Shown: positions 7,868-15,524 of the stretch, piece after piece
How the letters are laid out: every line of letters begins with the position of its first letter
Numbering within the stretch: the stretch's first letter is position 1
Assembly (NCBI GenBank): GCA_903951425.1
Contig: CAJBBX010000019.1
Location: forward strand, 1 to 34,328
Length of the DNA: 34,328 nt
Direction: 5' to 3'
Source: an uncultured Chthonomonas sp.
GTDB taxonomy: Bacteria > Armatimonadota > Chthonomonadetes > Chthonomonadales > CAJBBX01
The notes under the pieces: generated by a model
Told to the model about the DNA's origin: nothing
Seen by the model: the letters and a program-made list of their open reading frames with translations, nothing else
The model's database searches: none
Program-made: the position numbers and the translations under genes

Positions 7868-8593
7868 ATGGAGAGCCAGGAATATGACCGCATGTACCGC
7901 CTGGAGGGGTCCTACTGGTGGTTCGTGGGCAGGCACGACCTGGTCAAGCGGATGCTGCGCCGCCACGGCGTGCTGCGGCCCGATGCCAGAGTACTTGACC
8001 TGGGCTGTGGGACCGGGGCCATGTCCGTCGCGCTGGGTTCCCAATGCCATGTTGTCTCCGCAGACCTGAGCCCGCTGGCACTGTCATATAGCGCCAGGCG
8101 AGGCATCAAGAGCCTCTGCGCCGCGGACGCCCAGCGCCTCCCCTTCGCCGACCACTCGTTCGACGGCGTCATCGCGTTGGACATTCTGGAACACCTGCCC
8201 GACGACGCCGCGTCAGCTAGGGAGATCTGCCGTGTACTCAAGCCCGGCGGCCGCGTGGTCATCACGGTGCCTGCCTACCAGTCGCTCTGGAGCGGCCACG
8301 ACCTGGCCCTGATGCACCAGCGGCGCTATGTGGCTTCGGAGGTGCGCGCGCTCTTCGAGGCGGCAGGCCTGCGGGTTCGCAAGCTCTCGTATGCCATGGC
8401 GTTCCTCTATCCGGTGGTCTGGTTCGTGCGTCGGCTAACGGCTGCCCGGACGAAGCAGGAGGCCACGCTGGTCCCGGTGCCGGCATGGGCCAATGCTGTG
8501 CTGGCCGGGCTACTGCGCGCGGAGAACGGCGCCATCTGCGCTGCCGACCTCCCATTCGGTGTGACGGTCCTCTGCGTCGGCGAGAAGGCCTAG
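7868..8593 (+). CDS. Class I SAM-dependent methyltransferase (241 aa)
   Basis: A soluble methyltransferase of the Methyltransf_11/UbiE-like type. Motif I is VLDLGCGTGAMSVAL, followed by the acidic SADLSPLAL, then AADAQRLPFADHSFDGVIALDILEHL (motif II/III) and RVLKPGGRVVITVPAY. The tail is shorter and basic, without a recognisable specificity domain. Homologues often sit beside GT2 genes in glycan or lipid-linked sugar loci, and this one is flanked by a polyprenyl-phosphate sugar transferase and a membrane phosphoesterase. That context suggests methylation of a lipid or glycan, but this is inference. The ATG at 7868 has only a weak ribosome-binding site, consistent with coupling to the gene upstream. 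Confidence 0.82.
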   Translation: MESQEYDRMYRLEGSYWWFVGRHDLVKRMLRRHGVLRPDARVLDLGCGTGAMSVALGSQCHVVSADLSPLALSYSARRGIKSLCAADAQRLPFADHSFDGVIALDILEHLPDDAASAREICRVLKPGGRVVITVPAYQSLWSGHDLALMHQRRYVASEVRALFEAAGLRVRKLSYAMAFLYPVVWFVRRLTAARTKQEATLVPVPAWANAVLAGLLRAENGAICAADLPFGVTVLCVGEKA

Positions 8594-8597
8594 GCCG

Positions 8598-9455
8598 ATG
8601 GCTCCGCTGACGGTCATCTTGGTCTTCTTGTTGGTCGCCGTGGTCGGCGTGGCCTACTACGCGATCCGCATCGAGCCTTTCCGCATCCTGATGCCGGAGT
8701 ATGAGACCCCCTGCCCGGGCCTGCCCGAGGAACTGGACGGCCTCCGCATTGCGCACGTCACCGATATCCACATCGGTGTCACCCAGGGCAACCGCAAGGC
8801 CGTGGAGCGAGCGATCAAGGCTGCGCGCGCGGACCTCTTTGCGCTGACCGGCGACTACCTCTACGGCCATGGCGGCGGCGAGGAGTTCGCGCACTGGCTT
8901 CCCGGCATCGGCGGCGTGCCGTTGCCCGCGCTGGCTGTGACCGGCAACGGCGAGTACAAGCGGTTCGCGCCGCGGGAGCTGGTAGTCGAGGCCTTGCGCG
9001 GTTGCGGCATCCCGGTGTTGAGGAACGATTGCACGCTGGTGCCGGTGCGCGGCGGGGAGCTACAGGTCGTGGGAGTTGACGACCCGCATACCGGGCACGC
9101 CGACGTCGATGCGGCGTTTGCCGCGGCAGACCCGGACCGGTGGACCCTCATGCTGGCGCACTCGCCCGATGCGCTCTTCGACATGGAGGGCAAGCGGTGC
9201 GACCTGATGCTTTGCGGCCACACCCATGGCGGCCAGGTGAAGTTGCCCATACTGGGCGCCGTCAGCCGGCACCTGCGGCGCGGGCGGGCGATCTACTCGG
9301 GTTGGTACGGCCCCACCGAGATCGAGGCGGTCGTGGGGTTTGCCGTGGGCGGGCTCAGGGTCTTCATCTCGCGAGGCATGGGAACGGCGCGCCTCGCCAT
9401 TCGATACAACGCACCGCCGGAGTTGCCGATCCACATCCTGCGTCGCGTGGCCTGA
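8598..9455 (+). CDS. Membrane-anchored calcineurin-like metallophosphoesterase (YaeI/YkuE type), GNH motif altered
   Basis: A 285-residue metallophosphoesterase with one N-terminal membrane helix (about 3-22). Metal-binding motifs are DIHIG (Asp56, His58), LTGDY (Gly85-Asp86), His188 in LMLAHSPD, and CGHTHGGQ (206-213). This set matches the YaeI/YkuE subgroup implicated in lipid or UDP-sugar phosphoester cleavage. The usual GNH(E/D) motif reads GNGEY at 116-120: Asn117 is kept but the histidine, thought to be the catalytic proton donor, is Gly118. The codons are AAC GGC GAG, so a single-codon change is visible directly. The enzyme could be slow or altered in mechanism, or this could be a base error. 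Its stop codon abuts the stop codon of the anti-sigma gene on the other strand with no gap. Confidence 0.85.
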   Translation: MAPLTVILVFLLVAVVGVAYYAIRIEPFRILMPEYETPCPGLPEELDGLRIAHVTDIHIGVTQGNRKAVERAIKAARADLFALTGDYLYGHGGGEEFAHWLPGIGGVPLPALAVTGNGEYKRFAPRELVVEALRGCGIPVLRNDCTLVPVRGGELQVVGVDDPHTGHADVDAAFAAADPDRWTLMLAHSPDALFDMEGKRCDLMLCGHTHGGQVKLPILGAVSRHLRRGRAIYSGWYGPTEIEAVVGFAVGGLRVFISRGMGTARLAIRYNAPPELPIHILRRVA

Positions 9456-9764
9456 TCAGCGGGCCCTGAGGCGCGGCCTCCAGCGGTACCAGGGGCGTTT
9501 CGTCTGCACGTCGATGGCTGCCATGATGCTGGGCGCGAAGTCGCGGCTGGGCTCAAAGAAGGGGAGCGTTTCAACGACGCGGATCGTGATCTCGATCTCG
9601 CGGAGTTCCCTGGCGCAGATAAAGCAGACGGCCACGTGGGCGCGCACAGCCTCGGCGGCCACTGCGTCGAGGTAACCCTCCACCAGGTCGGGCAACTGCT
9701 CCTGCACCTGGCGGCAGAGGGAGAACTCGCCGACCTCGTCGTTATAGAGGCTTCTCTCTTCCAT
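9456..9764 (-). CDS. Zinc-binding anti-sigma factor without membrane segment (ZAS type)
   Basis: A 102-residue protein with the anti-sigma zinc motif His43-x3-Cys47-x2-Cys50 (HVAVCFIC) inside a helical N-terminal domain. It binds and silences the ECF sigma factor encoded just upstream; the two genes overlap by 23 bases, a normal sigma/anti-sigma arrangement. Unlike most partners of this type it has no transmembrane helix: the chain ends in a basic WYRWRPRLRAR right where a membrane helix commonly begins. It could be a soluble anti-sigma sensing a cytoplasmic signal through its cysteines, or a truncated membrane one. Its stop codon touches that of the convergent phosphoesterase gene. Confidence 0.82.
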   Translation of the reverse strand: MEERSLYNDEVGEFSLCRQVQEQLPDLVEGYLDAVAAEAVRAHVAVCFICARELREIEITIRVVETLPFFEPSRDFAPSIMAAIDVQTKRPWYRWRPRLRAR

Positions 9765-10356
9765 CGCTATCCAAGTCCAGCACCGGTCGTAGGTGCTCCC
9801 GCAAGAGGGCGCGCGCCCTGAAGAGATGCGTCTTGATCGTGCCGGAGGGCTTGTCCAGCGCTTCGGCGATTTCCTCGATACTCAACCCCTGAATGTGCCG
9901 CATGACGATCACGGTTCGGTACTTGTCGGGCAGGGCCATGATGGCCTCGTCGACGATGTCAGCCACCGCTCCGCGGACCGCCGAACCCTCGGGGCTCATG
10001 CTGCGGTCGGTGTCGGCGGGTTCGTGCCCGGTCTCGATCTCCTCGTCCAGCGAGAGCGCCCCGCGCGTCCGCCGGGAGCGCATGAGGTCGATGCTCAGGT
10101 TTGAGGCGATCTTGTAGAGCCAGGTGAGGAAGCTGGCGTCCTGTCGGAAGTTGCGCAACGCCCCATAGGCCTTGACGAACGTCTCCTGCACCAGGTCGTC
10201 CGCGTCGTCCGTGTTGCACACCATCCGGTAGATCAGATTGTAGACCTGGCGCTGGTAGCGGCGGATCAACCTGTCGTAGGCTGTCGCATCGCCGGCCAGC
10301 GTGCGCTGAACCAGCGAGGCGTCTCGAGGATCGGGTGGGTTTGGCGTTGGTGGCAT
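9742..10356 (-). CDS. ECF RNA polymerase sigma factor (204 aa), module 1
   Basis: A typical ECF (sigma-70 group 4) protein. Region 2 runs from AYDRLIRRYQRQVYNLIYRM through DADDLVQETFVKAY to FLTWLYKIASNLSID; region 4 is ALPDKYRTVIVMRHIQGLSI followed by EEIAEALDKPSGTIKTHLFR. A 40-residue acidic linker separates them. It would recruit RNA polymerase to stress-type promoters and is controlled by the anti-sigma encoded by the overlapping downstream gene. An AAAC-N17-CGTA pair upstream on the same strand is a candidate autoregulatory promoter. The target regulon is unknown. Confidence 0.93.
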   Translation of the reverse strand: MPPTPNPPDPRDASLVQRTLAGDATAYDRLIRRYQRQVYNLIYRMVCNTDDADDLVQETFVKAYGALRNFRQDASFLTWLYKIASNLSIDLMRSRRTRGALSLDEEIETGHEPADTDRSMSPEGSAVRGAVADIVDEAIMALPDKYRTVIVMRHIQGLSIEEIAEALDKPSGTIKTHLFRARALLREHLRPVLDLDSDGREKPL

Positions 10357-10386
10357 CTGGGCGGCGCTCTACTTCCATGCTCCCAT

Positions 10387-10412
10387 TACGGCATCCCTCC
10401 GGCGCAGGTTTC
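10387..10412 (-). promoter_or_regulatory. Candidate ECF-type promoter upstream of sigma module 1
   Basis: Read on the minus strand, GAAAC (complement of 10408-10412) is followed after 17 bases by CGTA (complement of 10387-10390). ECF promoters commonly have an AAC-containing -35 and a CGT-type -10 at 16-17 bases. The -10 lies about 30 bases before the sigma gene start. The motifs are short, so this is suggestive only; the similar pair before the second ECF gene adds weight. Confidence 0.35.
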
Positions 10413-10442
10413 GCCGCTTGGCCGCTACGCTGAGCGCAGGCC

Positions 10443-11276
10443 TCATCCTTTGATCCCCGACATGGTGATGCCTTGGATGAAGGTCCGTTGGGTCAGGAAA
10501 AAGAGCAGCAGGATCGGCGCGGTCATCACAGTGGAGACGGCCATCAACTGGCCCCAGAACGAGCCGTACTGGCTGGTGAACATGGCCAGGCCCAAGGAAA
10601 GCGGGAACTTGCCCTCGTCGTACAAGTAGACCAGCGGGCCGATGAAGTCATTCCAGGTAGCCAGAAAGGTGAAAAGCGCCACGGTGGCCAGCGCGGGCTT
10701 CGCCAGCGGCATGACCACGCGGCGGTAGATGTCGAACTCGCTGCAGCCGTCCAGCCGCGCCGCGTCGGTCAGGTCGCCGGGGATGGTCATGAAGAACTGG
10801 CGCAGAAGGAAGATGAAGAACGCATTGCCCAGGAATGCAGGAACGGTGAGCGGCAGCAGCGTGTCGATCCAACCCAGCGTCTTGAAGACGGCGAACATCG
10901 GGACCATGGTGACCTGCGCGGGCAGCATCATGGTGGATAGGAGCACGGCGAAGAGCGGCTCCCTGCCCTTCCATGGGATGCGGGACAGGCCGTAGGCGAC
11001 CAGCGAACTGCTGAGGAGCACCCCAACCACGTTGGCGGTGCATAGGACCATGGTGTTGCGGAGGTAGAGCATAAACGGGAAGTGCGTGAGCCCGTCCTTG
11101 TACTGGGTCAGAACCCAGTGCCTGGGCAAAATGGTGGTGAAGACCTCGGCCTCGGGTTTCAGCGACGTCATGACGAGCCAGACGAACGGCGAGAAGAAGA
11201 CGACGCTGAGGATGATCAGCGCCGCGTAGACGAGGGTGACGTTCAGTCTGCGTCCGGCCGAGAGGGTTCTTGCCAT
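10443..11276 (-). CDS. Carbohydrate ABC transporter permease, MalG/UgpE-like, orphan
   Basis: A 277-residue inner-membrane permease of the CUT1 (sugar/polyol/glycerol-3-phosphate) family with six membrane helices: an N-terminal helix at about 13-36, a cluster between 70 and 165 and two near the C-terminus. The cytoplasmic EAA loop is clear at 170-194 (TDAARLDGCSEFDIYRRVVM followed by PLAKPA), as is the family hallmark WNDFIGPLVYL. Such permeases work as a heterodimer with a MalF-like partner, a binding protein and an MsmX-like ATPase. None of these is adjacent: upstream is Sua5, downstream the ECF sigma gene. The partner genes must be elsewhere, or the gene is a remnant. A weak AGG precedes the ATG. 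Confidence 0.93.
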   Translation of the reverse strand: MARTLSAGRRLNVTLVYAALIILSVVFFSPFVWLVMTSLKPEAEVFTTILPRHWVLTQYKDGLTHFPFMLYLRNTMVLCTANVVGVLLSSSLVAYGLSRIPWKGREPLFAVLLSTMMLPAQVTMVPMFAVFKTLGWIDTLLPLTVPAFLGNAFFIFLLRQFFMTIPGDLTDAARLDGCSEFDIYRRVVMPLAKPALATVALFTFLATWNDFIGPLVYLYDEGKFPLSLGLAMFTSQYGSFWGQLMAVSTVMTAPILLLFFLTQRTFIQGITMSGIKG

Positions 11277-11346
11277 GTGAATGCCTATGCGTACTCCTTG
11301 GCTGGTAGATTCGCGATTGGCTCGACGAACTCCTCCGCGCGGATGG

Positions 11347-12339
11347 CTATGCCCGGGAGGCTCGTGACAGACGGTCCAGGACAGCAGTCCAGTGGGACCC
11401 AGACGGCGGCTGCGAGATCACGATGACCTCCACGCCGGCCGCCTCTGCCTGGTGCAATCGGGCGTAGAGCACGGCGGCGTAGGCGTTGGCGTCGTCGGGC
11501 ATCGTCAGCTGCAGCACGCCTGGCTTGGGTTCTGCCTCGCGGGCGAACCGCAGCCACGCGACTGGTCGGCCTTTCGCGGCCTCGTCGTAGACGCACGCTT
11601 CTGATGCCTCGGTCACGATGGTCCGTGCGCTCGGCGCGTAGTGCCGCGCCATGGCCCCCGGCGACCGATGCGGTCTACCGGGCGCCGCAGACCCAGCCAC
11701 TGAACGCACGCCTGCCTCGTTCCACAGCTCCTCCGCGGAGACCGGCCCTGGCCGCAGGATGGTGGGCGGGTCGGTGGTGGTATCGATGACGGTCGACTCG
11801 ATGCCCGCCGCGCAGGCGCCGCCGTCCAGCACCAGGTCGATGCGTCCGGCCAGTTGGCTCAGCACGTGGGCGGCCGTGGTGGGCGAGATGCGCGCGCTCC
11901 TGTTGGCGCTGGGAGCGGCGATGGGCACGCCCGCGGCCTGGATCAGCGCAGCGGCAACCGGATGCGCGGGCATCCGCAACGCCACCGTTTCCCCGCCGGC
12001 CGTTACTACGTCGGGCACCTGGCCTGATCGAGGCGCCACCAGCGTCACAGGGCCAGGCCAGAAGGCCCGGGCGATGCGCTCGGCCACGCCGGGCCACCGG
12101 GACGTCAGGCGCGCAACATCGCTGCGATCAGCGATATGCACGATGATAGGATTGGCCGCAGGGCGTCCTTTGGCCTCGAAGATCGCGCGAACCGCCTCGG
12201 GCGACAGGGCGTTCGCCCCCAGGCCGTAGACGGTCTCGGTGGGGAAGGCCACGAGACCGCCTCGGCGCACCACCTCCGCAGCCTCGCTCAGCGCCGCGCC
12301 GAGCGGGGCGACGGGATCGGCCTCAAGCGTTCGCGTCAT
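11347..12339 (-). CDS. L-threonylcarbamoyladenylate synthase, Sua5 type
   Basis: A 330-residue Sua5/YrdC protein that makes threonylcarbamoyl-AMP from threonine, bicarbonate and ATP, the first step of tRNA t6A37 modification. The YrdC domain (about 1-200) shows GGLVAFPTETVYGLGANAL, KGRPAANPIIVHI, SGQVPDVVTAGGETVALRMP and SANRSARISPTTAAHV. After ILRPGPVS an additional C-terminal Sua5 domain of about 110 residues follows, which distinguishes Sua5 from the shorter YrdC/TsaC. It is in the same direction as sat, 16 bases behind it, and 70 bases before the orphan permease. The role in t6A synthesis is well founded by family. Confidence 0.93.
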   Translation of the reverse strand: MTRTLEADPVAPLGAALSEAAEVVRRGGLVAFPTETVYGLGANALSPEAVRAIFEAKGRPAANPIIVHIADRSDVARLTSRWPGVAERIARAFWPGPVTLVAPRSGQVPDVVTAGGETVALRMPAHPVAAALIQAAGVPIAAPSANRSARISPTTAAHVLSQLAGRIDLVLDGGACAAGIESTVIDTTTDPPTILRPGPVSAEELWNEAGVRSVAGSAAPGRPHRSPGAMARHYAPSARTIVTEASEACVYDEAAKGRPVAWLRFAREAEPKPGVLQLTMPDDANAYAAVLYARLHQAEAAGVEVIVISQPPSGSHWTAVLDRLSRASRA

Positions 12340-12355
12340 CGGCTGACGGGCGCGA

Positions 12356-13498
12356 TCAGCGCATGGCCTCTATGAGGACCGTGGCAACTTCCGGCCGCGT
12401 GAACTCCAACGGCGGGATTTGGCCGGCGCGGAGCATCTCACGGACCTTGGTGCCGGAGAGGGCCACATGGTCCTCGGCGCCGTGCGGACAGGTCTTTGCG
12501 CTGGCCATGCCCTCGCACTTGTTGCACCAGAAGCTATGCTCGAACATGAGGGGCGTGATGCCGATGGCAGCCGCGTCGAACTCCGAGAAGATGCGCTGGG
12601 CGTCGTAGGTTCCGTAGTAGTTCCCCACACCGGCATGGTCGCGACCCACGATGAAGTGCGTGCAGCCGTAGTTCTTGCGGACCAGCGCGTGGAAGACGGC
12701 CTCGCGCGGCCCTGCGTAGCGCATGGCCGCCGGGTTCACAGAAAGCATGGCCCGGCCGGCGGGGTAGTAGCCGCTCAGCAGCGCCTCGTAGCAGCGCATG
12801 CGGACGTCGGCGGCGATGTCGTCCGACTTGGTCTCACCGACCAGCGGGTGCAGCAGCAGGCCGTCCACGATCTCCATGGCGCACTTCTGGATGTACTCAT
12901 GCGCGCGATGGACGGGGTTGCGGGTCTGGAAGCCTACCACGGTTCGCCAGCCCAGCCCGTCGAACCGCGCGCGGGTCTGCGCGGGGGCCAGCCGGTACTC
13001 GCTGAAGTCTGTGTGTGCAGGAAGGTCGAGGACTTCCACCGGGCCGCCCACCAGGGTGTCGCCCTGACCGTAGACGGCGGCAACGCCGGGGTGCGCCGCG
13101 TCGGTGGTCCCGTAGACCTTCTGCGCCTCGAGCTCCCGGTCGTAACCGTAGACGTCGGTGACCGTCATACCAGCAAGGAGCGCGCCCTGCTCGTCTGTGA
13201 GCGCGACCAGGTCGCCGACCTTGGCTTCGCCGCTGGTGGGAGCCAGCGTGATGGGCATGGACCAGGGTAGCCCGCCCGGCAGGTGCATCGTCTGCGCGAC
13301 GCTGCGGTATGTCTCAGCGTCCATGAAGCCCTCCAGGGGGCTTACGGCGCCGATGGCGATCAGTTCGAGGTCGTTGATCTGTCGGGCGGTCAGGGCGATG
13401 CGGGGAGCGCTCGCCAGACGGCCGCTCAACTCGACGCGGGCGTCGGCAGACGCCAGGCGGTTGACGAGAGTGCCGCCGTGTGGTGCGATTGTGGGCAT
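12356..13498 (-). CDS. sat: Sulfate adenylyltransferase (ATP sulfurylase), homo-oligomeric type
   Basis: A 380-residue ATP sulfurylase that forms adenosine-5'-phosphosulfate from sulfate and ATP. Hallmarks are [11 protein letters not shown] (191-201) with the HxxH-type nucleotide motif, GRDHAG (285-290), and a likely zinc site formed by Cys325, Cys328, Cys337 and His339 (WCNKCEG and TCPHG), as in Thermus-type enzymes. The domain order is an N-terminal PUA-like domain to about residue 165, then the catalytic domain. No APS kinase domain is fused, and no APS reductase, CysC or CysDN lies nearby. The enzyme could serve assimilation, with the partner elsewhere, or run in reverse as in sulfur oxidation; the window cannot decide. 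The gene heads a minus-strand run with Sua5 and the permease. Confidence 0.94.
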   Translation of the reverse strand: MPTIAPHGGTLVNRLASADARVELSGRLASAPRIALTARQINDLELIAIGAVSPLEGFMDAETYRSVAQTMHLPGGLPWSMPITLAPTSGEAKVGDLVALTDEQGALLAGMTVTDVYGYDRELEAQKVYGTTDAAHPGVAAVYGQGDTLVGGPVEVLDLPAHTDFSEYRLAPAQTRARFDGLGWRTVVGFQTRNPVHRAHEYIQKCAMEIVDGLLLHPLVGETKSDDIAADVRMRCYEALLSGYYPAGRAMLSVNPAAMRYAGPREAVFHALVRKNYGCTHFIVGRDHAGVGNYYGTYDAQRIFSEFDAAAIGITPLMFEHSFWCNKCEGMASAKTCPHGAEDHVALSGTKVREMLRAGQIPPLEFTRPEVATVLIEAMR

Positions 13499-13598
13499 AT
13501 CAGGTCCTTCCGGGCGCAGGCGCGTGGTGTGCTGGGGCCTGCAGCAAGGAGTCTACCCGCCGCATGGCAGGCTTGCGGGCGAGGGGGCGGCGGCTGCC

Positions 13599-13623
13599 GA
13601 ACATCGACGGTAGGTCATGCGTC
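13599..13623 (+). promoter_or_regulatory. Candidate ECF-type autoregulatory promoter for sigma module 2
   Basis: GAAC (13599-13602) is followed after 17 bases by CGTC (13620-13623). This fits the common ECF pattern of an AAC -35 and CGTC -10. Transcription would start near 13630, leaving room for the GGGAG ribosome-binding site at 13635 and the ATG at 13647. A similar pair precedes the other ECF gene in this window. Confidence 0.42.
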
Positions 13624-13646
13624 AAAGGTGAGTGTGGGAGCGCAGT

Positions 13647-14315
13647 ATGCAGTCTGAGTGCCGAACCATCACAGGCGATGTGGCCGACCTGGACGTAGCG
13701 CTTGTTCGCCGCTGCAGGTCGAACGACGCAGCGGCGTTCAATGCCATCGTGGCGCGCCATAAGGCTCGCGTCTACCGTTTTATCTGCCGCATGGTTGGGC
13801 CGGGAGCGGACGCTGATGACCTGGCGCAGGAGACCTTCGTCAAGGCTTACACCAGCCTCCCGGGTTTTCGCGGTTCGGCATCACTGTCCACGTGGCTGCT
13901 ACGCATCGCCGGCAACCTGTGTATTGACTACCGCCGCCGCCGCAAGCATGCCCCGGCGCGGGCCGTATCCCTCTCGTCTATGCTGTACGCAGATGGGGAG
14001 CGCGACGGCGCCTTGGAGCCGGTTGACCCGCATGGCGGTCCCGAATCTGAGGCGCTCCGCACCGAACTGCAGGGCCGAGTGCATGCGGCCATTGATGCAC
14101 TCCCCGACAAGCTACGGATGGTGGCGTTGCTATACGACATTGAGGGCCTGACCTACGATGAGATCAGCCACGTGGTGGGTTGCCCCATGGGCACGGTGAA
14201 GTCGCGCCTCTTCAGTGCGCGTTCATCGCTGCGCGCCGCCCTGGGTCCCTACATGGGCGACCTGGCTCTGGAGGCCCCTGTCGAGGCCGAACGCGGTGGA
14301 GGGGGCAGGCCATGA
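13647..14315 (+). CDS. ECF RNA polymerase sigma factor (222 aa), module 2 (RpoE-like)
   Basis: An ECF sigma factor with region 2 at AFNAIVARHKARVYRFICRM, then DADDLAQETFVKAY and STWLLRIAGNLCIDYRRRR, and region 4 at ALPDKLRMVALLYDIEGLTY followed by DEISHVVGCPMGTVKSRLFS. The start is the ATG at 13647, seven bases behind GGGAG; a GTG fifteen bases upstream overlaps that site and is rejected. Its TGA overlaps the start of a membrane anti-sigma gene, and a MucB/RseB-like gene follows. This order matches the rpoE-rseA-rseB envelope-stress cassette, which suggests control by damage in the cell envelope. Confidence 0.93.
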   Translation: MQSECRTITGDVADLDVALVRRCRSNDAAAFNAIVARHKARVYRFICRMVGPGADADDLAQETFVKAYTSLPGFRGSASLSTWLLRIAGNLCIDYRRRRKHAPARAVSLSSMLYADGERDGALEPVDPHGGPESEALRTELQGRVHAAIDALPDKLRMVALLYDIEGLTYDEISHVVGCPMGTVKSRLFSARSSLRAALGPYMGDLALEAPVEAERGGGGRP

Positions 14316-14815
14316 TGCGCCAGGCCTCATGCCGCAGGGCGCAGCGTGTCCTGGACGAGTTTGCCGCCGGATCGCTTCCTGCGGGCGAGGCATGGACCGT
14401 GCAGCAGCATTTGGCCTCCTGCTCGGCTTGCGCGCAGATGCTCAATGACTTCAGCGTCTTGCGATCGGCCACGGCTACAATGGAGGCTGACGCGCCGCCC
14501 CCCGGGTTCGAGGATGCCGTCTTGCGGCGCATCGCCTCGCAAGGCGGGCGGCGGGCCCCATGGCCCGTTCACCTCCGGTGGGTCGCCCTGGCGGCTCCCG
14601 CAGCGGCTGTACTGGCTCTTGCCGTGCTGGCTCCGCACTCCGAGGCGCCTGGGCCACCGGTACGGGTTGCCGCGCAGTCTCCGGTTGTCTCCGCGACATC
14701 GGACACGGGCCTGCTGGCCGTGGCCGCCTCCGATCCGCTGGCGGACCTGGCGGCTGCCAACCTCGTGGAGCGCACCGGCGAACCCGCCGGTGCGAACCGG
14801 GATGCTGACCTCTAG
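14312..14815 (+). CDS. Membrane anti-sigma factor (RseA-like, zf-HC2)
   Basis: A 167-residue single-pass membrane protein. The cytoplasmic part has the zinc anti-sigma motif His33-x3-Cys37-x2-Cys40 (HLASCSAC), preceded by a helix with LDEFAAGSLPAGEA. A hydrophobic helix lies at about 90-107 (WVALAAPAAAVLALAVLA) and an Ala/Pro-rich periplasmic tail of 60 residues follows. The ATG at 14312 overlaps the sigma stop (ATGA), with a GGGGGCAGG ribosome-binding region. By family it sequesters the sigma factor until cleaved in response to envelope stress. The last 14 bases overlap the RseB-like gene. Confidence 0.88.
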   Translation: MMRQASCRRAQRVLDEFAAGSLPAGEAWTVQQHLASCSACAQMLNDFSVLRSATATMEADAPPPGFEDAVLRRIASQGGRRAPWPVHLRWVALAAPAAAVLALAVLAPHSEAPGPPVRVAAQSPVVSATSDTGLLAVAASDPLADLAAANLVERTGEPAGANRDADL

Positions 14816-15521
14816 GCGGGCCGCCTTGGCGCTGCTGACCGCATGCGCGCTTGCGCCTCGAGGCGCTCTGGCCACTCCGGACGATGCCGCCCGGCCGGTT
14901 CGTCCGGTACTCCGCGTCGCGCTGCAGGATGCCCGCGCCGCCGCACTTGGTCGCCGAGTTCTGCAACGCTACCTTGGCGTGGGCATGGCCTGCCGCTTTA
15001 CCGCCGTGGAGACGACCCGGGTCCTCTTGGGCCGTGTGCGCGAGTCACGGCAGGTCGTGCTGCATGGCGGCGCTGGAATGGAACGCCGGGAGTACACCTA
15101 TCCCGCTCGGATGCGTGGCGATATCCTGCTGCTTACGGCCGATGCGACTTACCACTTGCGGGCCAGGCCCACGCCGAGGGTGCTTGTCGGCGCCGCGCAG
15201 ATCGAGGCAGGGCGCAGGCGGGCTCTCATGGCGCTACGGGCGACCGCGGCCGGCAAGCTGCGGCTCCGGGCTGTGGGGACGGATGAGGTAGCCGGCCGCT
15301 CAGCGGATATCGTTGAGATCGGCGGCCTGCCGGGCCGTGCAGTGCGGCGCCTCTGGATCGACAGGGCAACCGGTGTGCGCCTGCGGGTCGACATTCTGGA
15401 CAGCCTGGGAGCCACGCAGACCACCAGCTACTACACTCAGATCGACTACGGGGCGAAGCCCGATCCGGGGCTCTTCTCACCGGGCTCGCTACCGCAGGCG
15501 CCCAGGATCCAGCAACCCTAG
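14802..15521 (+). CDS. Exported MucB/RseB-like sigma regulator or LolA-fold lipoprotein-sorting-like protein
   Basis: A 239-residue protein with an N-terminal Sec signal (about residues 1-24: a basic start with RR, then AALALLTACALAPRGALA). The mature chain resembles the half-barrel N-terminal domain of RseB/MucB and outer-membrane lipoprotein sorting proteins: GMACRFTAVETTRVL, VLHGGAGMERREYTYP, then DVAG-like RLRAVGTDEVAGRSADIVEI and RLWIDRATGVRLRVDILDSL. RseB binds the periplasmic face of the anti-sigma factor and shields it from proteolysis. The gene starts inside the anti-sigma gene, completing a sigma/anti-sigma/RseB operon. The usual smaller C-terminal RseB domain is not apparent, so LolA-type lipid binding remains possible. 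Confidence 0.72.
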   Translation: MLTSRRAALALLTACALAPRGALATPDDAARPVRPVLRVALQDARAAALGRRVLQRYLGVGMACRFTAVETTRVLLGRVRESRQVVLHGGAGMERREYTYPARMRGDILLLTADATYHLRARPTPRVLVGAAQIEAGRRRALMALRATAAGKLRLRAVGTDEVAGRSADIVEIGGLPGRAVRRLWIDRATGVRLRVDILDSLGATQTTSYYTQIDYGAKPDPGLFSPGSLPQAPRIQQP

Positions 15522-15524
15522 GAC

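Noticed and set aside
7106-8050. 314-codon minus-strand frame opposite the glycosyltransferase and methyltransferase genes
   Set aside because: It spans two recognised genes in antisense and has no motifs.
12419-13270. 283-codon plus-strand frame opposite sat
   Set aside because: Antisense to a complete ATP sulfurylase; no start signal or motif.
14346-14801. N-terminal extension of the RseB-like frame
   Set aside because: It is the +1 shadow of the anti-sigma gene; the real start with a signal peptide is at 14802.
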